A stretch of DNA of 64,000 nt from Poriferisodalis sp965116715. GTDB lineage: Bacteria > Actinomycetota > Acidimicrobiia > Acidimicrobiales > Poriferisodalaceae. A program made the position numbers and the translations under genes. The stretch spans positions 2,914,001 to 2,978,000 of the forward strand of contig OZ220724.1 in assembly GCA_965116715.1 (NCBI GenBank), read 5' to 3'. Below, one piece after another: positions 54,744 through 63,189 of the stretch; the first letter of the stretch is position 1, and every line of letters begins with the position of its first letter. The notes beneath the pieces were generated by a model. It saw only the letters and a list, made by a program, of their open reading frames with translations, was not told the origin of the DNA and searched no databases.

Positions 54744-54791
54744 CCTAGGGCCGGTGTGTCGGTGACCCCGGCGGACTGGTGGCTCGGCTGA
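54711..54791. repeat. Two-copy direct repeat of the SDR gene 3' end, period 48 bp
   Basis: Bases 54711-54743, encoding SVTPADWLLG plus stop, recur at 54759-54791 with two base changes near the end, giving SVTPADWWLG plus stop. The 48-bp period is a multiple of three. It looks like a recent local duplication that left a dead copy of the gene's tail. Confidence 0.85.
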
Positions 54792-54812
54792 GTGTCGCCG
54801 TCGGGCCGTGGC

Positions 54813-55388
54813 TCATTGCGGGCGGCGCGCGACGAGGCGCGCCTCGTGACGATGGCCGAACCAGCCCTCCTCGAAGCTGACCGTCTCGAGCCCGCAGCAC
54901 AGCTCGGGCAGCTCGCCCCGCTCGACCAGAAAGGGACGGCCCGGGCGCGCGTTGTACAGCAGGTTGTCGACTGTGGCGATCAGCACGAACGCGATGCCTC
55001 CCGGGACCAGCAAGTCGCACAGCGCACCGAGCAACCGACGGTGCAGGAAGTTGGTGCAGATCAGGGCGTGCCAGCCGCGCTTGCTGCCCAACTCGGCAGC
55101 CGAAGGAAGCTGTTCAACCTCGAGGTCCGCTTGCAGCGTCCCCAGCCTCAGGCCGCGATCGGCAGCCGCGCTGCTGGCGATCTCCAGTGCCCGATCGGAG
55201 ACGTCGACAAGCGTGGTTTCGATGCCCTGTGCAGCCAGCCACAGCGCGGTGCCGCCCGCGCCGCCGGCCAGATCGACCGCCGTCGGGCAGTCGGCCAGCA
55301 GCTTCGCGCTGCCCGTAACGAATTCTGAGGGTTCCCCTGGCTCATCCCAGTCGGAGTACTTCGCGTTCCATCGGTCGGCGGCGGTCAT
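54813..55388 (-). CDS. Class I SAM-dependent methyltransferase
   Basis: A 191-residue protein with the SAM-binding motif AVDLAGGAGGTALWLAAQGI, a following acidic strand LVDVSDRALEIA, and WHALICTNFLHRRLLGALC before a GGIAF segment, as in small TehB/UbiE-like methyltransferases. The ATG overlaps the LivM-type permease stop (ATGA), so it is in that operon, although its role with the transporter is not clear. Substrate unknown. Confidence 0.85.
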   Translation of the reverse strand: MTAADRWNAKYSDWDEPGEPSEFVTGSAKLLADCPTAVDLAGGAGGTALWLAAQGIETTLVDVSDRALEIASSAAADRGLRLGTLQADLEVEQLPSAAELGSKRGWHALICTNFLHRRLLGALCDLLVPGGIAFVLIATVDNLLYNARPGRPFLVERGELPELCCGLETVSFEEGWFGHRHEARLVARRPQ

Positions 55389-56554
55389 GCGTCGTAGGTC
55401 CGGACGGCGCGAGACCGGCGGCTGCGCGTGTAGGCGGCGACCAGCAGCAGCACCGCGTAGAGGAAGAACTCGGACTTCACGAAGCCGATCCAGCCGCCTT
55501 GGGTCACCCAGCCGGGCCGGTCGACCAGCCACACCGGCAGCAGCACCAGCACAGTCGCCGCCGGCACCGTCATGATGAGCCGGCTGCCTCCGATGGCCGT
55601 GCTGCCGAAGGCGATCGTGAGGGCGAACAGCTTGATGGACAGCACCTCGGGATACTCGGTGTGCGCATTGAAGTTGACCGGGACCAGCATCAAGCCGCCG
55701 GCCAGCCCGGCGAGGCCGCTGCTGAGACTCACGCCTGCCAAGCGCAGCCGGTACACCGACACGCCGAACGCGGCCGCTGCTGTCGGCTCGTCCCTGGTGG
55801 CGACCAGCGCGCGCCCGATCGGCCCCGTGAGCAGCCGGTGCAGCAGCCAGAAGGCCACCGCCACCCACGCCACCACAATCCAGAACTCCCAGATGTGCTC
55901 ATCGTTGGCTGCGATGCCCGTCCAGGTCGGCGCGATGAACTCGCCGTTGAGGGTGACCGGCAGCGGACCGTCGAGCTGGCGCAGCACGATAGGGAACGCC
56001 ACGGCCGCCGACAGGGTCAGCAGCGCCAGGTACGCCTTCGGCAGGCGCAGCGCAGGGATGCCGAGCAGCGCACCGACCGCGCAGCCCGCCGCAAAGCCCG
56101 TGAGCGGCATCAGCATCGGCGGCACGCTGTAGTCGTTCACTGCGTGCAGCGCGGCATAGGCGCCGACACCGGTCAATGCTCCATGGCCGACCGAGAGCAG
56201 GCCCATCCGGTGCGTCAGCAGCCACAGCCCTGCGAACACCAGGCACAACGCCGTGAGCTGAGTGACGTCGGTCACGAAAGTGGACGACGCCTGCAGTGGC
56301 ACGACCACGACCAACGCCGCGATGACCATGAGCGATACGGCCGTGAGCAGCGCCGGCCACGGTGCGGTGCGGTTCTGTTCGGCAGCCATCGTGGGCGAGG
56401 TGTCGCCGGTGGCAACCTCAACGCCGCCGGCATCGTCAAGGACCGGTGGTGCGGGTGGCTCGGGCGGTGCGGGTGGCTCCGGCTGCCCAGTCGGCTCCAA
56501 TCGGAACACCAGCGGTTCGGGATCCGGGGCCAGCGGCTCCTCCGGGGCCGTCAC
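55385..56554 (-). CDS. livM: Branched-chain amino acid-type ABC permease (LivM-like)
   Basis: A 389-residue membrane protein of the LivM family (LLTHRMGLLSVGHGALTGVG; IPALRLPKAYLALLTLSAAV; GRALVATRDEPTAAAAFGVS; GGLMLVPVNF). The N-terminal ~60 residues are an unusual Pro/Glu-rich cytoplasmic tail (TGQPEPPAPPEPPAPP). The GTG at 56554 overlaps the LivH stop in a GTGA arrangement. No LivF/LivG ATPase gene is in the window, so the partners must be elsewhere; the LIV-type binding protein at 63239 is a possible but unproven partner. Confidence 0.9.
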   Translation of the reverse strand: MTAPEEPLAPDPEPLVFRLEPTGQPEPPAPPEPPAPPVLDDAGGVEVATGDTSPTMAAEQNRTAPWPALLTAVSLMVIAALVVVVPLQASSTFVTDVTQLTALCLVFAGLWLLTHRMGLLSVGHGALTGVGAYAALHAVNDYSVPPMLMPLTGFAAGCAVGALLGIPALRLPKAYLALLTLSAAVAFPIVLRQLDGPLPVTLNGEFIAPTWTGIAANDEHIWEFWIVVAWVAVAFWLLHRLLTGPIGRALVATRDEPTAAAAFGVSVYRLRLAGVSLSSGLAGLAGGLMLVPVNFNAHTEYPEVLSIKLFALTIAFGSTAIGGSRLIMTVPAATVLVLLPVWLVDRPGWVTQGGWIGFVKSEFFLYAVLLLVAAYTRSRRSRAVRTYDA

Positions 56555-57513
56555 GTCCGCAGTCCCTCGCGGGCGGCCTTGCGAGACAGCAGGCCCGACG
56601 GTCGCAGCGACAGCACCACGATCAGGACGCCGAGCGCCCACACCAGCGTCACCTGGCTGTCGATGAAGCCGATGTAGCCGGACATCATCGTCTCGGCAAA
56701 GGCGAACAGGTAGCCCCCGGCCAGCGCCAGTGCCGGACTGCGCAAGCCGCCGAGGGTGGCGGCTGCAAGGCCGAAGATCAGCAGGCGCTCCATCATGTCG
56801 GGGCGGACATTGATCTCCCCGGCAATCAGGCCGCCGGCCAGCCCGCCCAAGGCCGCGGCCACAGCCCATCCGCCCATCACCACCCATTCGACCCGGATGC
56901 CGACCAGCGCCGAGCTGTCGCGATTGGAGGTGATCGCCCGGAACGCGAGGCCGACCTTGGTCGTGCGCTGGATCAGGGCGAGCAGGCCGATGGCCGCCAG
57001 CATCACCAGCGTCAGTCCGATGGTGTCGAACCACAGCCGAGCTCCGCCGATGATGAACCGGTCGGTGTGCTCCTGCGGGAATGGCGAGCCGAGGAATCTC
57101 TGGCGACCGCCGAAGTGCTTGACCACGAACACGCCGATGAGCAGGTACAGCCCCAGCGTCGCGCCGATGGTCGGCACCGGGTCGCCGCGCATCGGCCGGA
57201 TCACCGTGTACTCCAGCAGGGCGCCCACGACGGCCGACACGACCACCGCTCCTGCGACCGCGGCCCAGATCGGCCATGGCGTCGCGAACGGCGTCAGCCA
57301 GCCCGAGAACGCCACCGAGGGGTCCGCGCCCGTGGCGAACACCACGGCGATGTACGCGGAGAACATCGCCATCTGGCCCTGCGCAAGGTTCAGCACCCCG
57401 GTCGAGCGGAACACCATCGAGATCGCCACCGCCAGCGCTGCATATGCGGAGCCGTTGGCAAACGAGTCGAAGACCCGCTGCAGGAACAGGGTCACGGCCG
57501 CAGATTGTGTCAC
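56551..57513 (-). CDS. livH: Branched-chain amino acid-type ABC permease (LivH-like)
   Basis: A 320-residue LivH-family permease (SFANGSAYAALAVAISMVFR; GVLNLAQGQMAMFSAYIAVV; GLAFRAITSNRDSSALVGIR; AALGGLAGGLIAGEINVRPD). It starts with GTG at 57513 and heads an operon with LivM and a methyltransferase. The 48-bp gap to the divergent amidohydrolase gene holds the promoters. The family imports branched-chain amino acids, urea or amides. Confidence 0.92.
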   Translation of the reverse strand: MTQSAAVTLFLQRVFDSFANGSAYAALAVAISMVFRSTGVLNLAQGQMAMFSAYIAVVFATGADPSVAFSGWLTPFATPWPIWAAVAGAVVVSAVVGALLEYTVIRPMRGDPVPTIGATLGLYLLIGVFVVKHFGGRQRFLGSPFPQEHTDRFIIGGARLWFDTIGLTLVMLAAIGLLALIQRTTKVGLAFRAITSNRDSSALVGIRVEWVVMGGWAVAAALGGLAGGLIAGEINVRPDMMERLLIFGLAAATLGGLRSPALALAGGYLFAFAETMMSGYIGFIDSQVTLVWALGVLIVVLSLRPSGLLSRKAAREGLRT

Positions 57514-57561
57514 GGGCCACAGCGTTGACCGGGGGACAGGTGTCGGTGCGAAGATGAGGCC

Positions 57562-58908
57562 GTGCCGAATGGATCAGACGCCCCCTCCATTGACATTCGT
57601 TACCTCGCTGATGTCGTGCTGACCTGCGACGAGGACTTCGCGGTGATCGAACGCGGGGCGGTGGACGTGCGCGCCGACGGGCGCATCGCATGGGTCGGCG
57701 CTGCTGCTGACGCATCGACGACCGATGCGCCGGTCATCAGCCTGGGCGGCCTGCTGATGCCGGGCCTGGTCAACACCCATGCGCACACGCCGATGACCTT
57801 GGTGCGCGGCGCCGGCGACGGTTTGCCGCTGATGGCGTGGCTCGCGGAGGTGATGTGGCCCCGCGAGGGCCGCATGCATCCCACCGATGTGTGGTGGGGG
57901 ATGACGCTGGGTTCGGTCGAGATGCTGCGCTCGGGCGTCACCACCACCTGTGAGATGTATGCCTTCGAGCACGATGTCATCGATGCCGGGCGCAGCGCCG
58001 GCATCCGGCTGGTCATGTGCCCAGGGGTGCTGTCGGTGGCGCACACCGATGACACGGGCAGCGTCGCCGATCGCGTCGGCGAGATCGCTGCCGTGCATGA
58101 CGCGGTGAATGATCCGTCGGGCCTAGTCACCATCGGGTTCGCTCCGCACTCCGCGTACGACCTCGGTGTGGGGGCCTGCGCGGAAATCGCAGCAGCGGCC
58201 CGTGAGCGGGACGCCCTGCTGCACGTCCATGTGGCCGAGACCGCTGATGAAGGCGATGCGCTCGCCGCCGAGCATGGCGGGGCCAGCGTGCCGCGGCTGC
58301 TGGCCGATGCCGGCGTGCTCGACGGGCGCGTGCTCGCTGCGCACAGCGTCTGGCTGGACGACGCCGACCTCGACATCTACGCCTCGTCCGGCGTGGCGGT
58401 GGCGCACTGCCCGGTCAGCAACATGAAGCTCGGATCGGGCGTGGCCCGGGTGCCCGAGATGCTCGAGCGCGGCATCACGGTGTCGCTGGCCACCGACGGG
58501 CCCGCGTCCAACGACGACTTGGACCTGTGGGAGGAGATCAAGATCGCCTCGCTGCTGGCGCGGGTGGCAGCGCTCGATCCGACTGTGCTGAGCGCGCAGC
58601 AGGTGATCTCCATGGCGACGTGCAACGGTGCGGAGGCACTGGGCCTGCACACCGGCGTGCTCGAGCCCGGCCGCTGGGCCGACATGATCAGGCTCGACAT
58701 CGACGACGTGGCATTCGTGCCAGTTACCTCACAAGCCGAGCTGATCGCGCATGTGGCTTGGGCCGGGGGCAGCCGCCATGTCACCGACGTGTGGGTGGGC
58801 GGCGAGCGAGTGGTGGCCGACCGGGTGTGCCTGACGGTCGACGAGGCACGGGCTCGCTACGAGGTGCAGCATCGAGCGCAGCGACTGGCACGGGAGTCGG
58901 GAACATGA
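57562..58908 (+). CDS. mtaD: Amidohydrolase, probable 5'-methylthioadenosine/S-adenosylhomocysteine deaminase
   Basis: A 448-residue metal-dependent deaminase. Metal and catalytic motifs are VNTHAHTPMTL (HxH), LLHVHVAETADEGDA (His and Glu), LAAHSVWL (His) and LATDGPASNDDLDLWEE (Asp). This set matches MTA/SAH deaminases and related aminohydrolases. The stop overlaps the start of an MTA-phosphorylase-type gene (ATGA), so the pair probably converts methylthioadenosine to methylthioinosine and then to hypoxanthine. Related guanine- or triazine-type aminohydrolases are the alternative. Confidence 0.85.
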   Translation: MPNGSDAPSIDIRYLADVVLTCDEDFAVIERGAVDVRADGRIAWVGAAADASTTDAPVISLGGLLMPGLVNTHAHTPMTLVRGAGDGLPLMAWLAEVMWPREGRMHPTDVWWGMTLGSVEMLRSGVTTTCEMYAFEHDVIDAGRSAGIRLVMCPGVLSVAHTDDTGSVADRVGEIAAVHDAVNDPSGLVTIGFAPHSAYDLGVGACAEIAAAARERDALLHVHVAETADEGDALAAEHGGASVPRLLADAGVLDGRVLAAHSVWLDDADLDIYASSGVAVAHCPVSNMKLGSGVARVPEMLERGITVSLATDGPASNDDLDLWEEIKIASLLARVAALDPTVLSAQQVISMATCNGAEALGLHTGVLEPGRWADMIRLDIDDVAFVPVTSQAELIAHVAWAGGSRHVTDVWVGGERVVADRVCLTVDEARARYEVQHRAQRLARESGT

Positions 58909-59684
58909 GCGACACGGGTGACAACGGCGAAGCAGCCGCGACGGCCGGCGAGCCGGCAGCGGTCGGGATCATCGCGGGGACCGGCTTCTACGAGCTTCCC
59001 GGCCTCACCGATGCCGAGCGTCTCACGGTGAGCACCGACTGGGGCGAGGCCCACGCCATGACGGGTCGTTGGCACGGAAGGCGGATCGTCTTCGTGCCGC
59101 GTCATGGGGGCGACCACTCGATACCGCCGTCAGCCATCAACTACCGGGCGAACATCGCCGCCATGGCCAACCTGGGGGCGACGGCGATCCTGGCCGTCAG
59201 CGTCGTCGGCTCAATGGTGCCCGAGCGGGGGACCGGCTCGTTCCTGCTGCTCGACGACTACTTGGAGTTCACCACGGGTCGCGCCGCCACGTTCTTCGAT
59301 CGACCCGGCCAGGTGGTGCACACCGACATGACGACGCCGTACGACCCGGGGCTGCGCGCGGTTCTGGCAGTGGCCGCCGATGCCGAGCACATCGACGTGG
59401 CGCAGACCGCCACCTACGTCTGCACCGACGGCCCCCGCTTCGAGACGCCGGCGGAGATCCGCATGTACGCCCAGATGGGCGGCAGCGTCGTGGGGATGAC
59501 CGGCTACCCGGAAGTAGCCCTGGCCCGTGAGGCCGGCATTCCCTATGCGGGAATAGCGGTGGTGGCCAACATGGCCGCCGGGATGTTCGACGGCGAGATC
59601 TCGCACGAAGAAGTCTCCGCAGCCCTCGAAGCCACCAAGCAACCGCTGTTCGCCCTGCTCGGCCACACGGTCCGCTTGATCTGA
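58905..59684 (+). CDS. Purine-nucleoside phosphorylase-family protein, probably methylthioinosine phosphorylase
   Basis: A 259-residue MTAP/PNP-family phosphorylase (IIAGTGFYELPGL; phosphate-site FVPRHGGDHSIPPSAINYRA; TYVCTDGPRFETPAEIRM; VGMTGYPEVALAREAGIPYA). In MTAP proper the purine-binding segment carries Asp residues (TDYDCW type) that contact adenine. Here it reads VVANMAAGMF with Asn, as in 6-oxopurine enzymes and Pseudomonas methylthioinosine phosphorylase. With the deaminase encoded just before it, methylthioinosine is the more likely substrate than methylthioadenosine. Confidence 0.82.
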   Translation: MSDTGDNGEAAATAGEPAAVGIIAGTGFYELPGLTDAERLTVSTDWGEAHAMTGRWHGRRIVFVPRHGGDHSIPPSAINYRANIAAMANLGATAILAVSVVGSMVPERGTGSFLLLDDYLEFTTGRAATFFDRPGQVVHTDMTTPYDPGLRAVLAVAADAEHIDVAQTATYVCTDGPRFETPAEIRMYAQMGGSVVGMTGYPEVALAREAGIPYAGIAVVANMAAGMFDGEISHEEVSAALEATKQPLFALLGHTVRLI

Positions 59685-59732
59685 CGATGATCTGACGAAT
59701 GGCAATGCCGACGAGTTGAGCAGTTGACGCGC

Positions 59733-59969
59733 TCAGTTCTGGTTGGCGAAGCTGATGATCAGCGGGCCCACTTCGGCTTCGTCGGCGTCGAACCACAATG
59801 CGATGGCTTCGCGGGCCGTTCTCTCGATCTTGGAACGGCGTCTCGCCTGCGTGTGGCAGCCGGGCAAGTTGTCAGCCTTGATCGCCCACCAGCTGCCTGA
59901 GCGCACGACCGTCAGGGGGTGGGAGTCGCCTATCGATGGAGAAGTCCCGGTGTGGCTGGCCGTCACCAT
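59733..59969 (-). CDS. hicB: HicB-like antitoxin
   Basis: A 78-residue protein with the HicB partial RNase-H-like fold signature WWAIKADNLPGCHTQARRRS followed by EREAIALWFD-like KIERTAREAIALWFD. The start overlaps the hicA stop by 7 bp, the usual hicA-hicB order. It is intact although hicA is split by an insertion sequence, so it survives as an orphan antitoxin. Confidence 0.75.
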   Translation of the reverse strand: MVTASHTGTSPSIGDSHPLTVVRSGSWWAIKADNLPGCHTQARRRSKIERTAREAIALWFDADEAEVGPLIISFANQN

Positions 59970-60105
59970 GGCTGCGCCCCTTCTGCATCCTTAATCAGAC
60001 CTTCGGCGGTGAACCGGGAGATCGCCCTGTGCCGCGGGACAATCAGCGTCGTGCGGCCAAGCCGCCAGACATCATGTTTGGCTCCCCTGCGCTGCAGTTC
60101 AAGCA
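59963..60105 (-). pseudogene. hicA: hicA, 3' part (C-terminal 47 codons) beyond the IS insertion
   Basis: This piece encodes LELQRRGAKHDVWRLGRTTL then IVPRHRAISRFTAEGLIKDA, the HicA double-stranded-RNA-binding-like toxin fold including its catalytic histidine (KHDVW). It is joined, in the intact gene, to the piece at 61078-61153. Removing the element and one TAA copy restores an unbroken frame of about 74 codons. The bases 60106-60108 are the target duplication. Confidence 0.75.
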
Positions 60106-60108
60106 TAA

Positions 60109-61074
60109 GAGCGTCAGCGGATAGGTGGGTCAGTGGGGTTGCCAGCGGTCGCGTTGGTCGATGAGTTTGATGGTGATGATCAGCGTGACGGCGAGGGCGA
60201 GCTGGGCTGTGCGGTGCTCGGGTCGCCGGTCGGTGTTGCGGCGCAGCTGGCCGTAGTTCGACAGCCACGAGTTGGTGCGCTCCACGGTCCAGCGCAGTCC
60301 CAGCGGGGCGGCGACTGGCTTGACGGCTGCGCTGCTGGGCGGCCGTTTGGAGGGCCGCACGATGTCGGTGATGCCTGCCTGGTGGGCGGCCCGGTCGACG
60401 CGGCCGCCGATGTAGCCGCGGTCGAGATGCAGCGTGTCGATGTCGTGGTGCAGGCCGTGTCGTTCGATCTCGGCCATGGTGGGCTCGAACAGCATGATGT
60501 CGTTGCGGTTCGCGCCTGCTGCGGCCCACCCCACCGGGGTGCCCGCCGCGTCGGTGGCCAACGACCACTTCCAGCCCAGTTTGCGCCGGTCAACGGGGCT
60601 CTTGCCGGTTCCTTCGCCGCCGCAGGGCGCCTTGTGGACCGAGCCGTCGATGCACACATCGCCAAGCCGCAGGCCCATGACGCGGTCCCATGCCGCGACC
60701 GCCTCGGCCGCGATCTTGTCGAACACGCCTGCTGCGACCCACTCGTCGCGGCGGGACCGCAGCGTCGTGTCGGACACCTCACCGTCGAGCAAGTGCTCAA
60801 CGGACTCCCACGAGCAGCCCGTCACCAGCCTGATGATGATCCCCCGCAGGCACAGCCGATCCGATATCCGCCGCCGATGACAACCCAACGGATGCGCATC
60901 GGGCCCACGGGCCAACAGCGGCTCGACCGCTGCCCAGATGACATCCACCACTGCCTTGCTCAAAGCGCGCATGATGAACACGCACCTCCACCATGTCGTC
61001 GGTTCGTACAGCACCCCGCATCACAGCGGGACCGACACGACGACTGGTGGATGGTCGCCTATCCGCGCGGCCTC
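60109..61074 (-). mobile_element. IS5-family insertion sequence (966 bp) inside hicA
   Basis: The element is bounded by TAA on both sides (60106-60108 and 61075-61077), a 3-bp TNA-type target duplication as in the IS1031 group of IS5. Its ends both begin GAG and share GCGGATAGG at the same offset (60117-60125; complement at 61058-61066), with mismatches between, so the inverted repeats are imperfect. It holds one intact transposase gene. Deleting it with one TAA rejoins the two hicA pieces in frame, which fixes the borders. Confidence 0.85.
60130..60972 (-). CDS. IS5-family transposase
   Basis: A 280-residue transposase. An N-terminal insertion-element domain (RRISDRLCLRGIIIRLVTGC; SWESVEHLLDGEVSDTTLRS) precedes the DDE core: VCIDGSVHKAPCGGEGTGKS (first Asp), DTLHLDRGYIGG (second Asp) and RWTVERTNSWLSNYGQLRRN (Glu). 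These are typical of IS5. The ATG at 60972 is chosen; a GTG at 61014 would add 14 residues. The frame is intact, so the element may be active. Confidence 0.9.
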   Translation of the reverse strand: MRALSKAVVDVIWAAVEPLLARGPDAHPLGCHRRRISDRLCLRGIIIRLVTGCSWESVEHLLDGEVSDTTLRSRRDEWVAAGVFDKIAAEAVAAWDRVMGLRLGDVCIDGSVHKAPCGGEGTGKSPVDRRKLGWKWSLATDAAGTPVGWAAAGANRNDIMLFEPTMAEIERHGLHHDIDTLHLDRGYIGGRVDRAAHQAGITDIVRPSKRPPSSAAVKPVAAPLGLRWTVERTNSWLSNYGQLRRNTDRRPEHRTAQLALAVTLIITIKLIDQRDRWQPH

Positions 61075-61077
61075 TAA

Positions 61078-61153
61078 GCCCCTTGCTCCGAGCGATCTCA
61101 CGGAGTTCCTTCAGCAAGGCCACCCTCTTCACCCAGCCAAGCGTAGCCAGCAT
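61078..61153 (-). pseudogene. hicA: hicA, 5' part (N-terminal codons) cut by the IS insertion
   Basis: From an ATG at 61153 with an AAGGA ribosome site, this encodes MLATLGWVKRVALLKELREI then ARSKG, the N-terminal helix typical of HicA-like toxins of the KELR...KGL type, and runs into the insertion sequence at 61074. The AT-rich stretch upstream (61154-61190) probably holds the hicA promoter. Confidence 0.7.
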
Positions 61154-61264
61154 TTTATTATCCTTCAATATTTATACTAGAACTTCATTAATCCATCGCG
61201 CTTCACGGTTAGCCGGCATTTGCTGCGCCGGCCTGCCCTCCATCTGGCAGGATATGTGCACAAG

Positions 61265-61274
61265 TGTTGACAAG
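61265..61274. promoter_or_regulatory. Putative regulator half-site and -35 box before the ArsR gene
   Basis: TGTTGACAAG lies 18 bp before the arsR-type start and is identical to ten bases of the palindrome at 63190-63213. The upstream ATATGTGCAC resembles the other half-site (ATATGTCAAC). It includes the -35-like TTGACA. It suggests that the ArsR protein controls its own gene and the binding-protein gene downstream. Confidence 0.5.
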
Positions 61275-61291
61275 CCGATACAAGAGCGCTC

Positions 61292-61666
61292 ATGACTGAT
61301 TCCGCCAGCGATGCCACCTTCTCGGCGCTTGCTGACCAGACGCGCCGGGCCATCCTGGGCTTGATCGGCGAGCACGGCGAGCTCACCGTGGGGGAGATCG
61401 CCGCTCGGTTCGATGGCGTCGGCCGGACGGCAGTCTCCTCCCACCTGCGCATCCTGCGGCTTGCAGGACTGATCACCGAGCGCCGGGACGGCCGCTACCG
61501 GCATTACTCGCTCACATCGACCCCCGCGGACACGGTCGTTGCCTTCCTCGCCTCGGTGTATCAGAACTCTCTTGAGCAGCTCGCGGACGCCATGAACGAA
61601 GCGGTCGCCGGCGCAGGCAACGGAAGGGGCGAGTCTGGTCTGCGAGGCGACGGGCTGAGCGCCTAG
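61292..61666 (+). CDS. ArsR-family transcriptional regulator
   Basis: A 124-residue winged-helix regulator: FSALADQTRRAILGLIGEHG, then the recognition region VGEIAARFDGVGRTAVSSHL, and wing RLAGLITERRDGRYRHYSL. No cysteine cluster for metal binding is present, so it is likely not a metal sensor. In many bacteria such ArsR proteins are paired with an SRPBCC-domain partner. Here the next gene, 9 bp downstream, is an SRPBCC domain fused to a solute-binding-protein domain. Confidence 0.9.
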   Translation: MTDSASDATFSALADQTRRAILGLIGEHGELTVGEIAARFDGVGRTAVSSHLRILRLAGLITERRDGRYRHYSLTSTPADTVVAFLASVYQNSLEQLADAMNEAVAGAGNGRGESGLRGDGLSA

Positions 61667-61675
61667 GGGCTCGAG

Positions 61676-63112
61676 ATGGCTGAACTCGTTCTGAGCAGCG
61701 AGGTGCGGCTAGCGGCAGACCCGAGCGAGCTGTTCGCGCGGTTCGGATCCGGAGATCCATCGCTGGGCTGGCTGTTCGGCTCCGAGGCCGAGGCCCTGGT
61801 GCCCGGTGCACTCGTGCGACTCGCCCTTCCCATCGGCGAAGGGTCACGGGTTCACGGAACGGCACGGGTGCTGAGCTGCAAGCCGGTTCGACGGATCGAC
61901 CTGGTTCACGAATCGCCCTGGTTCGGGCACGTGGCATGCCACCTCGATCCGCTGCGCAGCGGCGGCACTCGGCTGCGCATCCGCGTCAGCATCGACGATC
62001 ACGAGTTCATGCGCCTCGGAGCCGACCTGGGTCTCCTCGGCGGCGCCGACGCAGACGGCTGGGAGGTTCCGCTCGGATTGCTCACGTCACTGTCGGGGAG
62101 TGCAGGGATTCTCGGACGCTCAACGGTCAACTGCGCGCAACTCGCCACCGAGGAGATCAACGCCGACGGTGGCGTGGCAGGTCGTGATGTTCGACTGATG
62201 GTCGCGGACGACGCCACCGACCCCGCCACCGGCGTCATCGCGATGCGCCGTCTCTGCGGGGTGTCGGGCATGGCAGCAGTGGTGGGCATGCATTCCTCGG
62301 CGACATACACGGCCACCTCGCTGATCGCTGTCGCCCAGGGCATCCCGTACCTCTACACGCCCACCAGCGAGGCGGTCCCGACGCATCCGCTGCTGATCCA
62401 CTTCGGAGAACGACCGCTCGACCAGTTGCACCGGGCCCTCCCGCTCTTGGCCGAGGTGACCGGCGGCAGCCGCTGGTTCCTGGCCGGCAACGACTACTCG
62501 TGGCCCCGGGCGGTCGGCACGGCCGCGCGGGCGGTCATCGAGAGCATGGGCGGCACGGTCAGCGGCGAGGGCTACGTACCGCTGGGCACCGAGGACTTCA
62601 CGCCGGTGATCTCGGCCATCGCCGAACACGGCACTGACCATGTCGTGTCGAGCTTCGTCGGACAGGACCACGTTCAGTTCGAGAGCGAGTTCTCGTCTTC
62701 GGGCCTTCGTTCGACTACTCGTACCTTCGCGCCGCTCATGGACGACGCCGTGGTGGAGCATCTCGGCGACTCCGCTGCGGGCATCTGGAACGCCCTCGGT
62801 TACTTCGTCGGCATGGATTCCGCAGAGAACCGTGAGTTTCTGCAGCGCTATGCAGACCGGTTCGGTGAGTGCGCTCCTCCGGTGTCCGCTGCCGCGGAAG
62901 GCGTGTACGAGGCGGTGCACATGTGGGCGGCCGCCTGCAGATCGGGCGGGGGCATCGAACCCTCCTCGCTGCTGAGCGGTTTGCGCACGAGCACATTCCG
63001 CGGTCCGCGCCGTTGCGGCAAGGGTGGCTCGCTGGAGTCGCTGTTGCTCGGGGAGGCGACGCCGGCGGGAGTCCAGGTGGTCGACGAGCTTCCCGTCGCC
63101 GCTCACGGCTGA
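61676..63112 (+). CDS. SRPBCC domain fused to a cytoplasmic AmiC/UrtA-like ligand-binding domain
   Basis: A 478-residue protein without a signal peptide. Residues ~1-120 (EVRLAADPSELFARFGSGDP; GWLFGSEAEALVPGALVRL; RRIDLVHESPWFGHVACHLD) look like an SRPBCC/AHSA1-type hydrophobic-pocket domain. Residues ~128-470 are a type I periplasmic-binding fold (LLTSLSGSAGILGRSTVNCA; DDATDPATGVIAMRRLCG; HSSATYTATSLIA; WFLAGNDYSWPRA), like AmiC and UrtA. The following gene encodes an exported protein with the same motifs. A cytosolic sensor that reads the transported ligand and acts with the ArsR protein is the likely role, by analogy with AmiC. Confidence 0.75.
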   Translation: MAELVLSSEVRLAADPSELFARFGSGDPSLGWLFGSEAEALVPGALVRLALPIGEGSRVHGTARVLSCKPVRRIDLVHESPWFGHVACHLDPLRSGGTRLRIRVSIDDHEFMRLGADLGLLGGADADGWEVPLGLLTSLSGSAGILGRSTVNCAQLATEEINADGGVAGRDVRLMVADDATDPATGVIAMRRLCGVSGMAAVVGMHSSATYTATSLIAVAQGIPYLYTPTSEAVPTHPLLIHFGERPLDQLHRALPLLAEVTGGSRWFLAGNDYSWPRAVGTAARAVIESMGGTVSGEGYVPLGTEDFTPVISAIAEHGTDHVVSSFVGQDHVQFESEFSSSGLRSTTRTFAPLMDDAVVEHLGDSAAGIWNALGYFVGMDSAENREFLQRYADRFGECAPPVSAAAEGVYEAVHMWAAACRSGGGIEPSSLLSGLRTSTFRGPRRCGKGGSLESLLLGEATPAGVQVVDELPVAAHG

Positions 63113-63189
63113 TTCTCGGGCGGCTGGCTGAGCCTGCCGCGGTTACGTCCGGGCCCTCCGCTCTCAGGTCTTCGCGCTTGACCAGCCCC

